DNA from: Corallococcus sp. AS-1-6
GTDB taxonomy: Bacteria; Myxococcota; Myxococcia; Myxococcales; Myxococcaceae
Direction: 5' to 3'
DNA length: 64,000 nucleotides
Assembly (NCBI RefSeq): GCF_020037015.1
Contig: NZ_JAIQDE010000008.1
Span: forward strand, 248,001 to 312,000
Position 1 is the first letter of the stretch. Every line of letters begins with the position of its first letter. Positions 45,337-53,576 of the stretch are shown piece by piece. Both the position numbers and the translations under genes were made by a program. A model generated the notes under the pieces. It saw only the letters and a list, made by a program, of their open reading frames with translations. It was not told the origin of the DNA and ran no database searches.

Positions 45337-46444
45337 CGCGCGAGCCCTGGACCCTGCGCACCAGCCACACGGCGCCGTGGGCCAGGGTCCGCGCGCCCCG
45401 GCCCGCGCAGACGCACAGCGCGGGGATGACGAGCAGCAGGTACTGCGGCCACTTGGTGTTCCACAGCAGCAGGAACACCAGGCCCACGACGGCGGCCACC
45501 GCCCACACGGGCCGCTCGCGCCACGTCCGGGGCAGGCCCAGCACCGCCAGCGCCAGCAGCGCCCACGCGTTGAAGTGCGTGAGATAGATGCCCGGGTCGG
45601 ACGCGGACAGCCATGTGTCCGTGAGGAACACCAGCGGCTGGTACCAGGGCAGGCCGGCGCGGCGCACGTGCTCGTTGTGGGAGTAGCCCCAGTGGAAGGT
45701 GATGGACTCCCACAGCGACGCGAACGGAGACGCCCACAGGGCCGGGTTCACCAGGATGAACACCGCCGCCGTGGACACGACGATGGCGGCCCACGGACGC
45801 CACCGCGTGCGCGCGCCCGCCACCAGGAAGGGCAGGAACGTGAGTCCGCCCACCAGGCCATACGGATACTTCCCCGCCGCCGCGAGCCCCAGCAGCGCGC
45901 CGGACACCGCCGTCCATCCCGGCGCGAAGCCCATCCGCCGGGCGCGCTCGAACGCGAGCAGCGCGAGCACCGCGAGCAGCCCCGGCACCGCCTCCAGGTA
46001 GGCCTGCGACGTGTACTTCGTGTGGTACGGGTCCCACGCGAGCAGGAGCGCGCCCAGCGGATCCACGAGGGCGACGAGCCCCACCTGGAGCACCCCGGCC
46101 ACCGCGGACAGGCCTCGCGTCACGTTGAACGCGGGGCGCGCGGCGTCCGGGATGGGCCGGCCCATGGGGACGTCCCGCCAGTCCGGCTCCGGAGCGCCCG
46201 AGACGCGCACGGCTTCGGCGAAGAGCAGCTTCACCAGCGGCGGGTGCTCGAAGTTCTCCCGGACCTTGCCGATGTCGCCCCAGCGCCCTTCGTCCATCAT
46301 CCCGGCATAGGTGAAGGCGATGGGCAGGTAGACCGCCTCGTCGAAGTCCTGGCCCAGCCGCTCCACCGCCCGGGAGCGTTGCCAGGCGGCGACCACGACG
46401 GCGGCGAGTGCGACGAGGAGGGCCAGCAGGCGCGTGCGGGACAC
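45320..46444 (-). CDS. GT-C fold membrane glycosyltransferase (GT39/83-like)
   Basis: 374 residues from the GTG at 46444. The frame stays open to an ATG at 46546, but that would overlap the divergent gene. It has about nine to eleven membrane helices. The first loop carries GQDFDEAVYLP, in the position of the catalytic acidic pair of ArnT/PMT-like enzymes, then RENFEHPPLVKLL, which matches the HPPL-type motif of that superfamily. These enzymes transfer a sugar from a polyprenyl-phosphate donor. Mid-protein YHTKYTSQAYLEAVPG and NTKWPQYLLL fit. The acceptor is unknown (lipid, protein or polysaccharide). Confidence 0.82.
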   Translation of the reverse strand: MSRTRLLALLVALAAVVVAAWQRSRAVERLGQDFDEAVYLPIAFTYAGMMDEGRWGDIGKVRENFEHPPLVKLLFAEAVRVSGAPEPDWRDVPMGRPIPDAARPAFNVTRGLSAVAGVLQVGLVALVDPLGALLLAWDPYHTKYTSQAYLEAVPGLLAVLALLAFERARRMGFAPGWTAVSGALLGLAAAGKYPYGLVGGLTFLPFLVAGARTRWRPWAAIVVSTAAVFILVNPALWASPFASLWESITFHWGYSHNEHVRRAGLPWYQPLVFLTDTWLSASDPGIYLTHFNAWALLALAVLGLPRTWRERPVWAVAAVVGLVFLLLWNTKWPQYLLLVIPALCVCAGRGARTLAHGAVWLVRRVQGSRVSAGA

Positions 46445-46533
46445 GCGCGCACGGATATCACGAACATGCGGCCCGCCGAGCAGCCCGGGGCATGGCCCTG
46501 GTGACGCGTGGACCGATGCACCAGCTTTGGAGC

Positions 46534-47067
46534 ATGAGAATCGCACGCATCCTGACCGTTGCCGCCCTGCTCGCGGGCGGATCCGCCGTGGCGAAGAAGA
46601 CCGACACCGTGGAGCTGCGGACGCCCCGGACGACCGTGCGTGCGAACGTCGACGCGCAGGGTCTCCAGGGCCCGGACCTGAAGCTCCAGTTGTCGGACAA
46701 CGCGTTGAAGGGCCAGGCCTTCCAGCGCCCCGTGGACCTGAAGCTGTCGGAGCGGCGCATCGAGGGCACGGTGGGAGAGAAACCCGTGGAGCTCACCGTG
46801 ACCGAGCGGCCGGACGTCGTGGAGATGATGGGCACCTTCGCGGGCCAGCCCTCGTCGCTGACGCTCAGCCCGGACGAGCTGACGGGGACGGTGGGGCCGT
46901 GCGGCTACAACCTCATCATCGAGCGCGACCGCAAGCACTACCGGGGCACGCGCGCCTGCGGCGACCAGCGCGAGAACGACGTGCTCGTCTCCATCCCGAA
47001 GTCCCTGGAGCGGGAGCCCGCGTCCGGGCGCATGGCCGCGCTGAGCGTGCTGCTCTCCCATCCGTGA
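46534..47067 (+). CDS. Hypothetical secreted protein
   Basis: 177 residues from the ATG at 46534 with TTGGAG upstream; an ATG at 46516 is also possible. A Sec signal peptide (MRIARILTVAALLAGGSAVA) ends at about residue 20. The mature part is predicted to be all-beta, with repeated short units such as GPDLKLQLSDNALKG, RPVDLKLSERRIEGTVGE and VELTVTE, suggesting a small beta-repeat fold. Two Cys (GPCGYNL and RACGDQ) could form a disulfide. I do not recognise a family. Divergent from the glycosyltransferase gene. Confidence 0.75.
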   Translation: MRIARILTVAALLAGGSAVAKKTDTVELRTPRTTVRANVDAQGLQGPDLKLQLSDNALKGQAFQRPVDLKLSERRIEGTVGEKPVELTVTERPDVVEMMGTFAGQPSSLTLSPDELTGTVGPCGYNLIIERDRKHYRGTRACGDQRENDVLVSIPKSLEREPASGRMAALSVLLSHP

Positions 47068-47112
47068 GCAGGGCGATGGTGCGCGGGGCGCGGGTGTAGT
47101 GAAGTCCGCGCC

Positions 47113-48405
47113 GTGTCCACCCTTCCCTCCGGCGTCGCGCCCGAGCGCACCATCGGGCCGTTCCAACTGCTGGCCCTGGGCGTCAACGGCATCGTGGGCG
47201 TCGGCATCTTCTTCGCGCCCGCGGAGGTCGCGGCGCAGGCCCCCGGCCTGGGCGCGGTGTGGGCCTTCGCGCTGACGGGGCTGGCGCTGGTGCCGGTGGC
47301 GTTCGCGTTCGCGGTGCTCGGCCGGCGGTTCGACTCGGATGGCGGCCCCGTGGTGTTCGCGCGGGCGGCGTTCGGCGAGCGCGTGTCGTTCCTCGTCGGC
47401 TGGGTGGCCTACGTGAGCGCCTTCCTGAGCACGTCCGCGGTGATGGCGGGCCTGGCGCGGGCGGTGGCGCCGTCGCTGGGCCTGGGCGGCCCCGTGGGCG
47501 AGCGGCTGCTGGCCTCCGCGCTGGTGACGGGGCTGGCGGCGCTGGTGGCGTCGGGCATCCGCGTGTCGGCGCGGACCTGGACGGCGCTCACGGTGCTCAA
47601 GCTCGTGCCGTTGGCGGCGCTCCTGGGTGCGTTCTTCTTCCTGCCGGTCCGGGAGGTGCCGCCACCGCTGCCCGCCACGGGGGCATCCTGGCTGACGGCG
47701 GGCCTGACGGTGATGTTCGCGTACCAGGGCTTTGAGATCGTCCCGGTCATCGCGGGGCAGGTGCGCGCGTCCGAGCGCACGGTGCCCCTGGCGACGGTGG
47801 GCTCGCTGCTGTTGGCGATGCTGCTGTACGTGGGGCTCGTGTGGGCGTGCGTCGCGGCGCTGCCGGACCTGGCGGGTGCGAGCGCGCCCCTGGCGCAGGC
47901 GGCGGGGGTGTGGGGCGGCGCGGGGCTGGAGCGGCTGGTGGGCGCGGGCACGAGCGTGTCCGCGCTGGGCATCTGCGTGGGGATGATGGTGACGACGCCG
48001 CGCTACCTGTCCGCGCTGGCCTCCGGGGAGCGCTCGCTGTTCGGGCTGGAGCGCATGTCGGAGTCGGGCGTGCCCATGCGGGCGCTGGCGGTGACGTGGG
48101 CGCTGGTGCTGGGGTTCGTGAACCTGGGGGACCTGTCGGAGCTCTTCGCGCTCTCCGCCATCGCGGTGCTGATGCAATTCGGGGTCACCGCGGCGGCGCT
48201 CGCGGTGCTGTCGCTGCGGCGGGAGCGGAACCTGCGGCCGGTGCACGCGCTGCTCGCGTTGCCCACGCTGGTGCTGGGGCTGACGCTGGTGACCTTCGGC
48301 GCGAGCGCGCGGGAGGCGGCGGTGGCGTCGGTGGCGGTGCTCGCGGGGCTGGCGTTGATGCGCCTGTCACGGCCGAGGGAGCCAGCGCCCGTCCGCCTGC
48401 CCTGA
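47113..48405 (+). CDS. APC family amino acid permease
   Basis: 430 residues starting at a GTG, with about twelve hydrophobic helices. The first helix has LLALGVNGIVGVGIFFAP, the unwound glycine-rich motif (GxxGxGIF) that binds the substrate amino group in APC transporters. Helix 6 shows FAYQGFEIVPVIAGQV, also typical. The role is uptake or exchange of amino acids or amines across the inner membrane; specificity is unknown. No decarboxylase or other partner is adjacent. Confidence 0.9.
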   Translation: MSTLPSGVAPERTIGPFQLLALGVNGIVGVGIFFAPAEVAAQAPGLGAVWAFALTGLALVPVAFAFAVLGRRFDSDGGPVVFARAAFGERVSFLVGWVAYVSAFLSTSAVMAGLARAVAPSLGLGGPVGERLLASALVTGLAALVASGIRVSARTWTALTVLKLVPLAALLGAFFFLPVREVPPPLPATGASWLTAGLTVMFAYQGFEIVPVIAGQVRASERTVPLATVGSLLLAMLLYVGLVWACVAALPDLAGASAPLAQAAGVWGGAGLERLVGAGTSVSALGICVGMMVTTPRYLSALASGERSLFGLERMSESGVPMRALAVTWALVLGFVNLGDLSELFALSAIAVLMQFGVTAAALAVLSLRRERNLRPVHALLALPTLVLGLTLVTFGASAREAAVASVAVLAGLALMRLSRPREPAPVRLP

Positions 48406-48497
48406 GGCACCCGCACGTCAGGAGAGGGGGCAGGCCTGGGGACAACCCGGCACGTTGTGTTGCGAAGGAGGGACCGGGCCGGGAGACTCGCGAGGCG

Positions 48498-49223
48498 ATG
48501 CTCGGGTATCAGGCGAATGCGCAGTGGCGGGACATGTCCGACTTCGTGGTGCACTTCACGAAGCCGGGGCCCCCGTACCACGACGCCTACCAGAACATGA
48601 TGAGCATCCTGGGAGCGCGCACGCTCATCCCGGGCGCGGAGGGGTTTGGCATCGCGCGGCGGGAGTCGCTGGTGGCGGACCGGCACCGCTCGGTGTGCTT
48701 CAGCGAGATTCCGTTGGACCAGCTCACGCGGCTGGTGCAGCGCCGCAGCCTGTACGGCATCGCCTTCCGGAAGAGCTTCATCCTGTCGCAGGGCGGAGGC
48801 CCTGTCTGGTACGTGCAGTACGGCTCCCCGGCGCACCTGGCGATGAAGCACCAGTTGGACCAGGCCCTGTCCGCGAAGGAGCCCCAGAAGGAGCCCGTGT
48901 GGGCGGTGACGCCCTTCGTGGACATCCAGGGCGACGCGCACAACGCGCCCTACAGCTACCGCTTCGACTGGGAGCGCGAGTGGCGCGTCCCGGGGCTGCT
49001 GCGCTTCACGGAGTACGACGTCGCGGCGCTCTTCCTGCCGGAGGAGGTGCACACCCTGGCGAGGGACTTCTTCGCCTGGGCCGTGCGCGAGCGCGCGGGT
49101 CCGGGCTACTTCTGCCCGGTGTTGGATCCAGGCTGGAAGGCGGAGCAGATCATGGCGGCGCTGGCGAAGCAGACGGAGGCGCCGGCCGCCACGGAGCAGC
49201 GCAAGAGCGCGCCGGGCGGATGA
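48498..49223 (+). CDS. AbiGi-like abortive infection antitoxin family protein
   Basis: 241 residues from the ATG at 48498; an internal ATG at 48534 (MSDFVVHFTK) is an alternative start. The open frame extends back to 47841 inside the permease gene and is ignored. I recognise the AbiGi-like pattern: VVHFTK near the start, SVCFSEIPLDQLTRL in the middle, YGIAFRKSFILSQGGGPVWY, and FDWEREWRVPG. AbiGi is the antitoxin-like partner of AbiGii in a lactococcal phage-abortive system. No AbiGii-like nucleotidyltransferase is adjacent, so it is a solitary member. Function here is inferred only from family resemblance. Convergent on dbpA. Confidence 0.6.
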   Translation: MLGYQANAQWRDMSDFVVHFTKPGPPYHDAYQNMMSILGARTLIPGAEGFGIARRESLVADRHRSVCFSEIPLDQLTRLVQRRSLYGIAFRKSFILSQGGGPVWYVQYGSPAHLAMKHQLDQALSAKEPQKEPVWAVTPFVDIQGDAHNAPYSYRFDWEREWRVPGLLRFTEYDVAALFLPEEVHTLARDFFAWAVRERAGPGYFCPVLDPGWKAEQIMAALAKQTEAPAATEQRKSAPGG

Positions 49224-49244
49224 CCGCGAGCCGCGCGTCGTCCC

Positions 49245-50630
49245 TCACCGCACCCGTTCGATGCGGTGCCGGCGGCCCTTGATGCGGCCCTCGGTCAGCC
49301 GCTGGAACGCGACCTTCACCACGCGCTTGGACACGGCGACGAAGGCGTGATGGTCATGGATCTCAATCTTGCCCACGTCCTCCGCCTTCAGCCCGCCCGC
49401 CTCGCCCGTCAGCGCGCCCAGGATGTCTCCGGGGCGCATCTTGTCCTTGCGCCCCGCGGAGATGGACAGCGTCTCCCAGCCGGAGATGAGCGACACGCCC
49501 GGCACGTTCTCCGGCACCAGCGCGTCCACGTCCCCCTTCTCCAGCTTCACGCCCGTCGTCGCCTCGATGTCCTCCACCTTGCGGCTGTCCGAGCGCGTCA
49601 CCAGCGACAGCGCCAGCCCGCGACGGCCGGCGCGCCCCGTGCGGCCGATGCGATGCACGTACGCCTCCGGCTGCTGCGGCAGCTCGTAGTTCACCACCGC
49701 GTCCAGCGCCTCCACGTCGATGCCCCGGCCCGCCACGTCCGTCGCCACCAGCACGCGCGTGCTGTGGTTGCGGAACTTCGCCATCACCCGGTCCCGGTCG
49801 AACTGCTCCAGGTCGCCCTGCAACCCGTCCGCGCTCACGCCCGCCTGCACCAGCGCTCGCGTCAGCTCCACCACCACCGCCTTGAAGTTGCAGAACACGA
49901 TGGCGGAGGCCGGCTGGTGCTGGCGCAGGAGCCGCAGCAGCAGGCCCTGCTTCTCCTCCGGTGTGCACGCGTACGCCACCTGCTGGATGTCCGGCGCGGA
50001 CTCCTCCTGCGCCAGCGACACCCGCACGGGGTCCTTCTGGAACGCGCGGCTCAGCTTCTCGATGTCGTCCGGGAACGTCGCGGAGAAGAGCACCGTCTGC
50101 CGCTTCGAGGGCGTCGCCCCGAGCACCCGCTCCATGTCCTCCCGGAAGCCCATGTCCAGCATCCGGTCCGCCTCGTCCAGCACCACCGTGGCCAGGTGCC
50201 GCGTGTCCAGCACCTCGCGGTCCAGCAGGTCCATGATGCGGCCGGGCGTCCCCACGCCGATGTGCACGCCCTTCTCCAGCGCCTCCACCTGCGGCCGGAT
50301 GGGCTGCCCGCCCGCGAGCGCCAGCACCTGCACGCCCGGCATCCGCCGCGCCAACCGGCGGATCTCCCCCGCAACCTGCGCGCACAGCTCGCGCGTGGGG
50401 CAGAGCACCAGCGCCTGGAGCCGCCGGTCCTGCGTGAGCTTCACCTTCTGCAGGATGGGCAGCGCGAACGCCGCCGTCTTCCCGCTGCCCGTGCGCGCCT
50501 GGCCCACCAGGTCCTTCCCCTGCAACAGCACGGGGATGCTCTGCGCCTGGATGGGGGTGGCGGTCTTGAACTCCAGCTCCTCCAGCACCTGGAGCAGCGG
50601 GGGTGACAGCGCGAGCGCGGAGAATTCCAT
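49245..50630 (-). CDS. dbpA: ATP-dependent RNA helicase DbpA
   Basis: 461 residues from the ATG at 50630, matching E. coli DbpA (457). All DEAD-box motifs are visible: Q motif TPIQAQSIP, ARTGSGKT, PTRELCAQ, LDEADRML, FSATF, ATDVAGRGID and HRIGRTGRAG. The C-terminal domain (about 385-461) has KMRPGDILGALTGEAGG, KIEIHDHHAFVAV and GRIKGRRHRIERV, characteristic of the DbpA RNA-binding domain that recognises 23S rRNA hairpin 92. The role is late assembly of the 50S ribosomal subunit. It lies downstream of the TetR gene on the same strand, 87 bp away. Confidence 0.95.
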   Translation of the reverse strand: MEFSALALSPPLLQVLEELEFKTATPIQAQSIPVLLQGKDLVGQARTGSGKTAAFALPILQKVKLTQDRRLQALVLCPTRELCAQVAGEIRRLARRMPGVQVLALAGGQPIRPQVEALEKGVHIGVGTPGRIMDLLDREVLDTRHLATVVLDEADRMLDMGFREDMERVLGATPSKRQTVLFSATFPDDIEKLSRAFQKDPVRVSLAQEESAPDIQQVAYACTPEEKQGLLLRLLRQHQPASAIVFCNFKAVVVELTRALVQAGVSADGLQGDLEQFDRDRVMAKFRNHSTRVLVATDVAGRGIDVEALDAVVNYELPQQPEAYVHRIGRTGRAGRRGLALSLVTRSDSRKVEDIEATTGVKLEKGDVDALVPENVPGVSLISGWETLSISAGRKDKMRPGDILGALTGEAGGLKAEDVGKIEIHDHHAFVAVSKRVVKVAFQRLTEGRIKGRRHRIERVR

Positions 50631-50717
50631 CGGAGCCTCGGGGGACGGAGGCACGGGGCGCCTCGGGAGAACGCGCCCTTGTAGCAGCCTTCCCACGCCG
50701 GACAAGCCCGGCGCCCC

Positions 50718-51311
50718 CTACCCCGCCCAGCCCGCCACCTCGCTCGCCGCCGCCTGGGCCAGCTTCGCCGCGGCCGCCGGGTCCACGCGCGCCGTGACGA
50801 GCACGCCAATCACGGCCCCCAGGAGCAGCTCCACCCGGCGCGCCACCGTCTTGCGAGGCAGCACGCCCGCCTTGGCCGCGCCCTCCAGGGCCCGCGTCAG
50901 GTGGCCTCGCAGGAGCGCCCGGTAGTCCTCCACCGCCTGCTTCGCCTCCGCGTCATGCGGGCCCAGCTCCGTGGCCGTATTCACCAGCAGGCAGCCCCGC
51001 CGCGTCAGCGCTGGCGGCGCGGAGGCCATGGTCGCCGCGAGCGACTCGAAGTACTCCGTCACCTGCGCGAGTCCCGGCGCGTCCTTCGCGAAGACGCCCA
51101 GCCGGGGCCCGATGACCTCCTGGAGGTACAGCGCGATGGCCCGCGCGAACAGCCCGCGCTTGCTGTCGAACGTCTGGTACAGACTGGAGCGGTTCAGCCC
51201 CGTCGCGGCCTCCAGGTCCGACAGCGACGTCGCCTCGTAGCCGCGCGACCAGAACACCCCCAACGCCGCCCGCACCGCCTCTGTCTCGTCGAACGCCCGC
51301 GTCCGCGCCAC
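50718..51311 (-). CDS. TetR family transcriptional repressor
   Basis: 197 residues. The N-terminal helix-turn-helix (about 5-50) reads AVRAALGVFWSRGYEATSLS, then ATGLNRSSLYQTFDSKRGLF, typical of TetR. The C-terminal ligand domain contains RRGCLLVNTATELGPHDAEA, as in the TetR_C subgroup whose members sense small organic or electrophilic molecules through a conserved Cys (Cys in RRGC here). It is divergent from the DUF1304 gene, and two operator-like boxes lie between them, so it most likely represses both genes. Confidence 0.93.
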   Translation of the reverse strand: MARTRAFDETEAVRAALGVFWSRGYEATSLSDLEAATGLNRSSLYQTFDSKRGLFARAIALYLQEVIGPRLGVFAKDAPGLAQVTEYFESLAATMASAPPALTRRGCLLVNTATELGPHDAEAKQAVEDYRALLRGHLTRALEGAAKAGVLPRKTVARRVELLLGAVIGVLVTARVDPAAAAKLAQAAASEVAGWAG

Positions 51312-51321
51312 GTCACCCTCC

Positions 51322-51372
51322 TTGACAATTCTGAACTGACCGTTTCAATATAAATTCAGAACTGACTGGTTC
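51322..51372. promoter_or_regulatory. Promoter and tandem TetR operators
   Basis: TTGACA at 51322-51327 (candidate -35) is followed by an A/T-rich stretch with TCAATA (17-bp spacing) and TATAAA, the most AT-rich spot in the neighbourhood. Two similar imperfect dyads, GAACTGACCGTTTC (51333-51346) and GAACTGACTGGTTC (51359-51372), lie 26 bp apart and flank the putative -10. This is the expected layout for repression by the adjacent TetR protein. Confidence 0.75.
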
Positions 51373-51402
51373 AGAATACCCAACCCCGGAGGGGGAGTCA
51401 TC

Positions 51403-51780
51403 ATGTCGCCACTGGCGCAGGTCTTCGCGGTCATCGCCGCGCTCATCCACGTGTTGTTCTTCGTGATGGAGAGCATCGTCTTCTCGCGGCCGAAGGTGTG
51501 GAGGCGCTTCGGGCTGAAGTCGCAGGCGGACGCGGACGTGGTGAAGCCGATGGCGCTGAACCAGGGCTTCTACAACCTGTTCCTCGCGGTGGGCGTGCTG
51601 GTGGGCGTGGCGCTGGTGCACACGGGCGCGGTGGCATCGGGCGTGGCGGCGGTGGTGTTCGGCTGCGCGTGCATGTTGCTGGCGGCGGTGGTGCTGGTGA
51701 GCAGCAACCGGAAGTTCTTCACGGCGAGCCTGGTCCAGGGCGCGCTGCCGGCGCTGGCCATCGCGCTCGTGGCCTTCTGA
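51403..51780 (+). CDS. DUF1304 small membrane protein
   Basis: 125 residues with four hydrophobic helices. The central segment VVKPMALNQGFYNLFLAVGV is characteristic of DUF1304. A GGAGGGGG sequence precedes the ATG. The family is widespread next to TetR regulators, but has no established activity; a role in tolerance to organic compounds is often supposed and is only inference. It is under the promoter with tandem operators described at 51322-51372. Confidence 0.9.
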   Translation: MSPLAQVFAVIAALIHVLFFVMESIVFSRPKVWRRFGLKSQADADVVKPMALNQGFYNLFLAVGVLVGVALVHTGAVASGVAAVVFGCACMLLAAVVLVSSNRKFFTASLVQGALPALAIALVAF

Positions 51781-51792
51781 TCGGCGTTCCGC

Positions 51793-52290
51793 TCAGGGCG
51801 TGGCGGTCTCGAAGACTTCGGCGTCCGGGAGGGTGAGGACGGCCCGGCCCGCTTCGCCCAGCTTCTCGCGAGGGATGTCTCGGAAGCGCTGCACGAAGGA
51901 CGCGGCTGGGCGCAGCGTGAGGGACTGGCCGGTGTCGCGGTTGCGGAACGTGGTCGCGACATCCTCCGGCGAGGGCGCGGTCACCAGCGACAGGTTGAGT
52001 TTGCCCAGGCTTGCGCCGGTGGCCGCCGCCGCGCCGTCCGCGACGCAGGTGTATTGGACCTTCGCCGGGCTGTGGTGGATGACCTCCAGCTTGAAGCTGC
52101 CCCGGGGCAGGCCCAGTTGCCGGAGCGCGTAATCGCCCATCCGGTAGCCCGCGACCGCCCACGGCCCCGCGCCCCCATGCACCAGCGCCACCCGCTCCAG
52201 CGCGGACGGGGTCGCGGCGGGCTTCGCGCCCGCGCAGCCCAGGGTGAAGCCCAGCGTGACGGCGAGCAGGAGGTGGCGGCGCAGGGGCAT
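51793..52290 (-). CDS. FmdE-like domain lipoprotein
   Basis: 165 residues from the ATG at 52290, chosen for its signal peptide and lipobox (GFTLGC). The mature part follows the FmdE pattern: VHGGAGPWAVAGYRMGDYAL near the start, EVIHHSPAKVQYTCVADG (conserved Cys), then ATGASLGKLNLSL. FmdE-domain proteins occur in formylmethanofuran dehydrogenase gene sets, but many bacterial members are free-standing, of unknown role, and may bind zinc or a cofactor. Here it is lipid-anchored and exported, with no C1 pathway genes nearby. It converges on the DUF1304 gene. Confidence 0.72.
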   Translation of the reverse strand: MPLRRHLLLAVTLGFTLGCAGAKPAATPSALERVALVHGGAGPWAVAGYRMGDYALRQLGLPRGSFKLEVIHHSPAKVQYTCVADGAAAATGASLGKLNLSLVTAPSPEDVATTFRNRDTGQSLTLRPAASFVQRFRDIPREKLGEAGRAVLTLPDAEVFETATP

Positions 52291-52475
52291 GGGTGGCTCC
52301 GGTGAAAGACAGAGGAATCGCGTTCTACCTGGAAGCATCCGCCGCTGACGACTGACCGAGCGGGTGTGTCAGGGCCGGATGGCAGAGTCGCCGCCAACGC
52401 AATACCTCCTTTGGGACCGCCACGCGATGGCACGACCCGGGCAGGCTTGCGTCACAACCCGGGGGGAACATCCAG

Positions 52476-53576
52476 GTGACACAAGGCTTCAACCGAACGC
52501 ACTACGTGCCCATCCTCAAGTTCATGCAGGGAGAGCGAGACGCCCTCGCGCAACTTGAGACCGCACAGCGCCAGCGGGTGACCCCGCTCTTCGAAATCCG
52601 TCCGCCCAAGCCCAAGCGCGCGAAAGACAGGAAGAAGACCCTCCGCATGGAAACGCTGGAGGAGCTGCTTGCCAAGGCGGGGCCCCATCTCGCGAAGGCC
52701 ATCCCGGATGGCCGTGCCTTCATCGACGGACTTCACCTGACGCCCGCGCAGACAATGCCCTCCGGAGAGCATCCCCTGGCCTATGTCCTGGCAAAGGCCC
52801 GGGAGTCTGGAGTCGCACTCGTCCCTGTCACAGGCCCGGAACGCGACTCCGAGTACCTATCCACGGTCAGGGCCGCGGTCGAGGAAGACAAGCGAGGCGT
52901 ATGCATCCGCGTTCGCAAGAATGAGCTGTTTGGGGACGACCTCGACGAGGCGCTTGCCTCGACCCTTCGAAAGGCAGGGGCCACTCGTGAATCCGCCGAC
53001 CTGGTGCTGGACCTGGGCCCTATCGCTCCCGATGACGTGAGCGTGCTCTCGAAGAGTCTCCCGGGCGTCATCGGCGGTATCGATGGGCTGATGACCTATC
53101 GAACGCTGACCGTGGCTGCCGGCGCATTTCCGCGATCCATCAGCGACATCAAGCGGCCAACGAAGGTCCAGCGGGCCGACTGGCTCCTGTGGCGAATCCT
53201 GGCCGGGAAGGAGAAGCCGCTCGTGCGGGTGCCCACCTATGGCGACTACGCAATCCAGGGGGCGCAGCCTCCCTCAACCGATGCGGCACTCCACTCTGGA
53301 AGCCCCAACATCCGTTATACGGCGGACGACCACTGGCTCGTGGTGCGCGGCGGCGCCTTGAAGCGACTCGGCCATGAGCAATACGCCGCGCTGGCACAGT
53401 ACCTGGTGGAACAGGAGTGCTACGCCGGGCGCACCTTCAGTCAGGGCGACGGCTACATCTTCGGGTGCGCCGGTGGCGCGGAGACGCCTGGAAACCCGGC
53501 CGTTTGGCGCAGGGTGGGAACAAACCATCACATCGCGAAGGTGCTGAAGCAGCTCACCAGTCTTCACGTGCCTTGA
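52476..53576 (+). CDS. Beta protein family (PF14350-like), putative phage-defence protein
   Basis: 366 residues starting at a GTG. The N-terminus NRTHYVPILKFMQGERDALA and TPLFEIRPPKPKR matches the beta protein family, named after a T4-related protein and often found beside sce7726-family genes in bacterial genomes. A TIM-barrel-like rhythm of strands is suggested (SGVALVPVTG, GVCIRVRKN, SADLVLDLGP, GVIGGIDGL). Base composition is lower in G+C than in the flanking genes (62% in the line I counted at 53041-53100), suggesting transfer. Its 3' end overlaps the convergent sce7726-like gene by 23 bp. No biochemical activity is established for the family. Confidence 0.72.
   Translation: MTQGFNRTHYVPILKFMQGERDALAQLETAQRQRVTPLFEIRPPKPKRAKDRKKTLRMETLEELLAKAGPHLAKAIPDGRAFIDGLHLTPAQTMPSGEHPLAYVLAKARESGVALVPVTGPERDSEYLSTVRAAVEEDKRGVCIRVRKNELFGDDLDEALASTLRKAGATRESADLVLDLGPIAPDDVSVLSKSLPGVIGGIDGLMTYRTLTVAAGAFPRSISDIKRPTKVQRADWLLWRILAGKEKPLVRVPTYGDYAIQGAQPPSTDAALHSGSPNIRYTADDHWLVVRGGALKRLGHEQYAALAQYLVEQECYAGRTFSQGDGYIFGCAGGAETPGNPAVWRRVGTNHHIAKVLKQLTSLHVP

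Noticed and set aside
47841-48497. Open frame extending the AbiGi-like gene upstream into the permease gene.
   Set aside because: Gly/Ala/Arg-rich shadow of the permease in another frame; the family similarity begins near 48498-48534.
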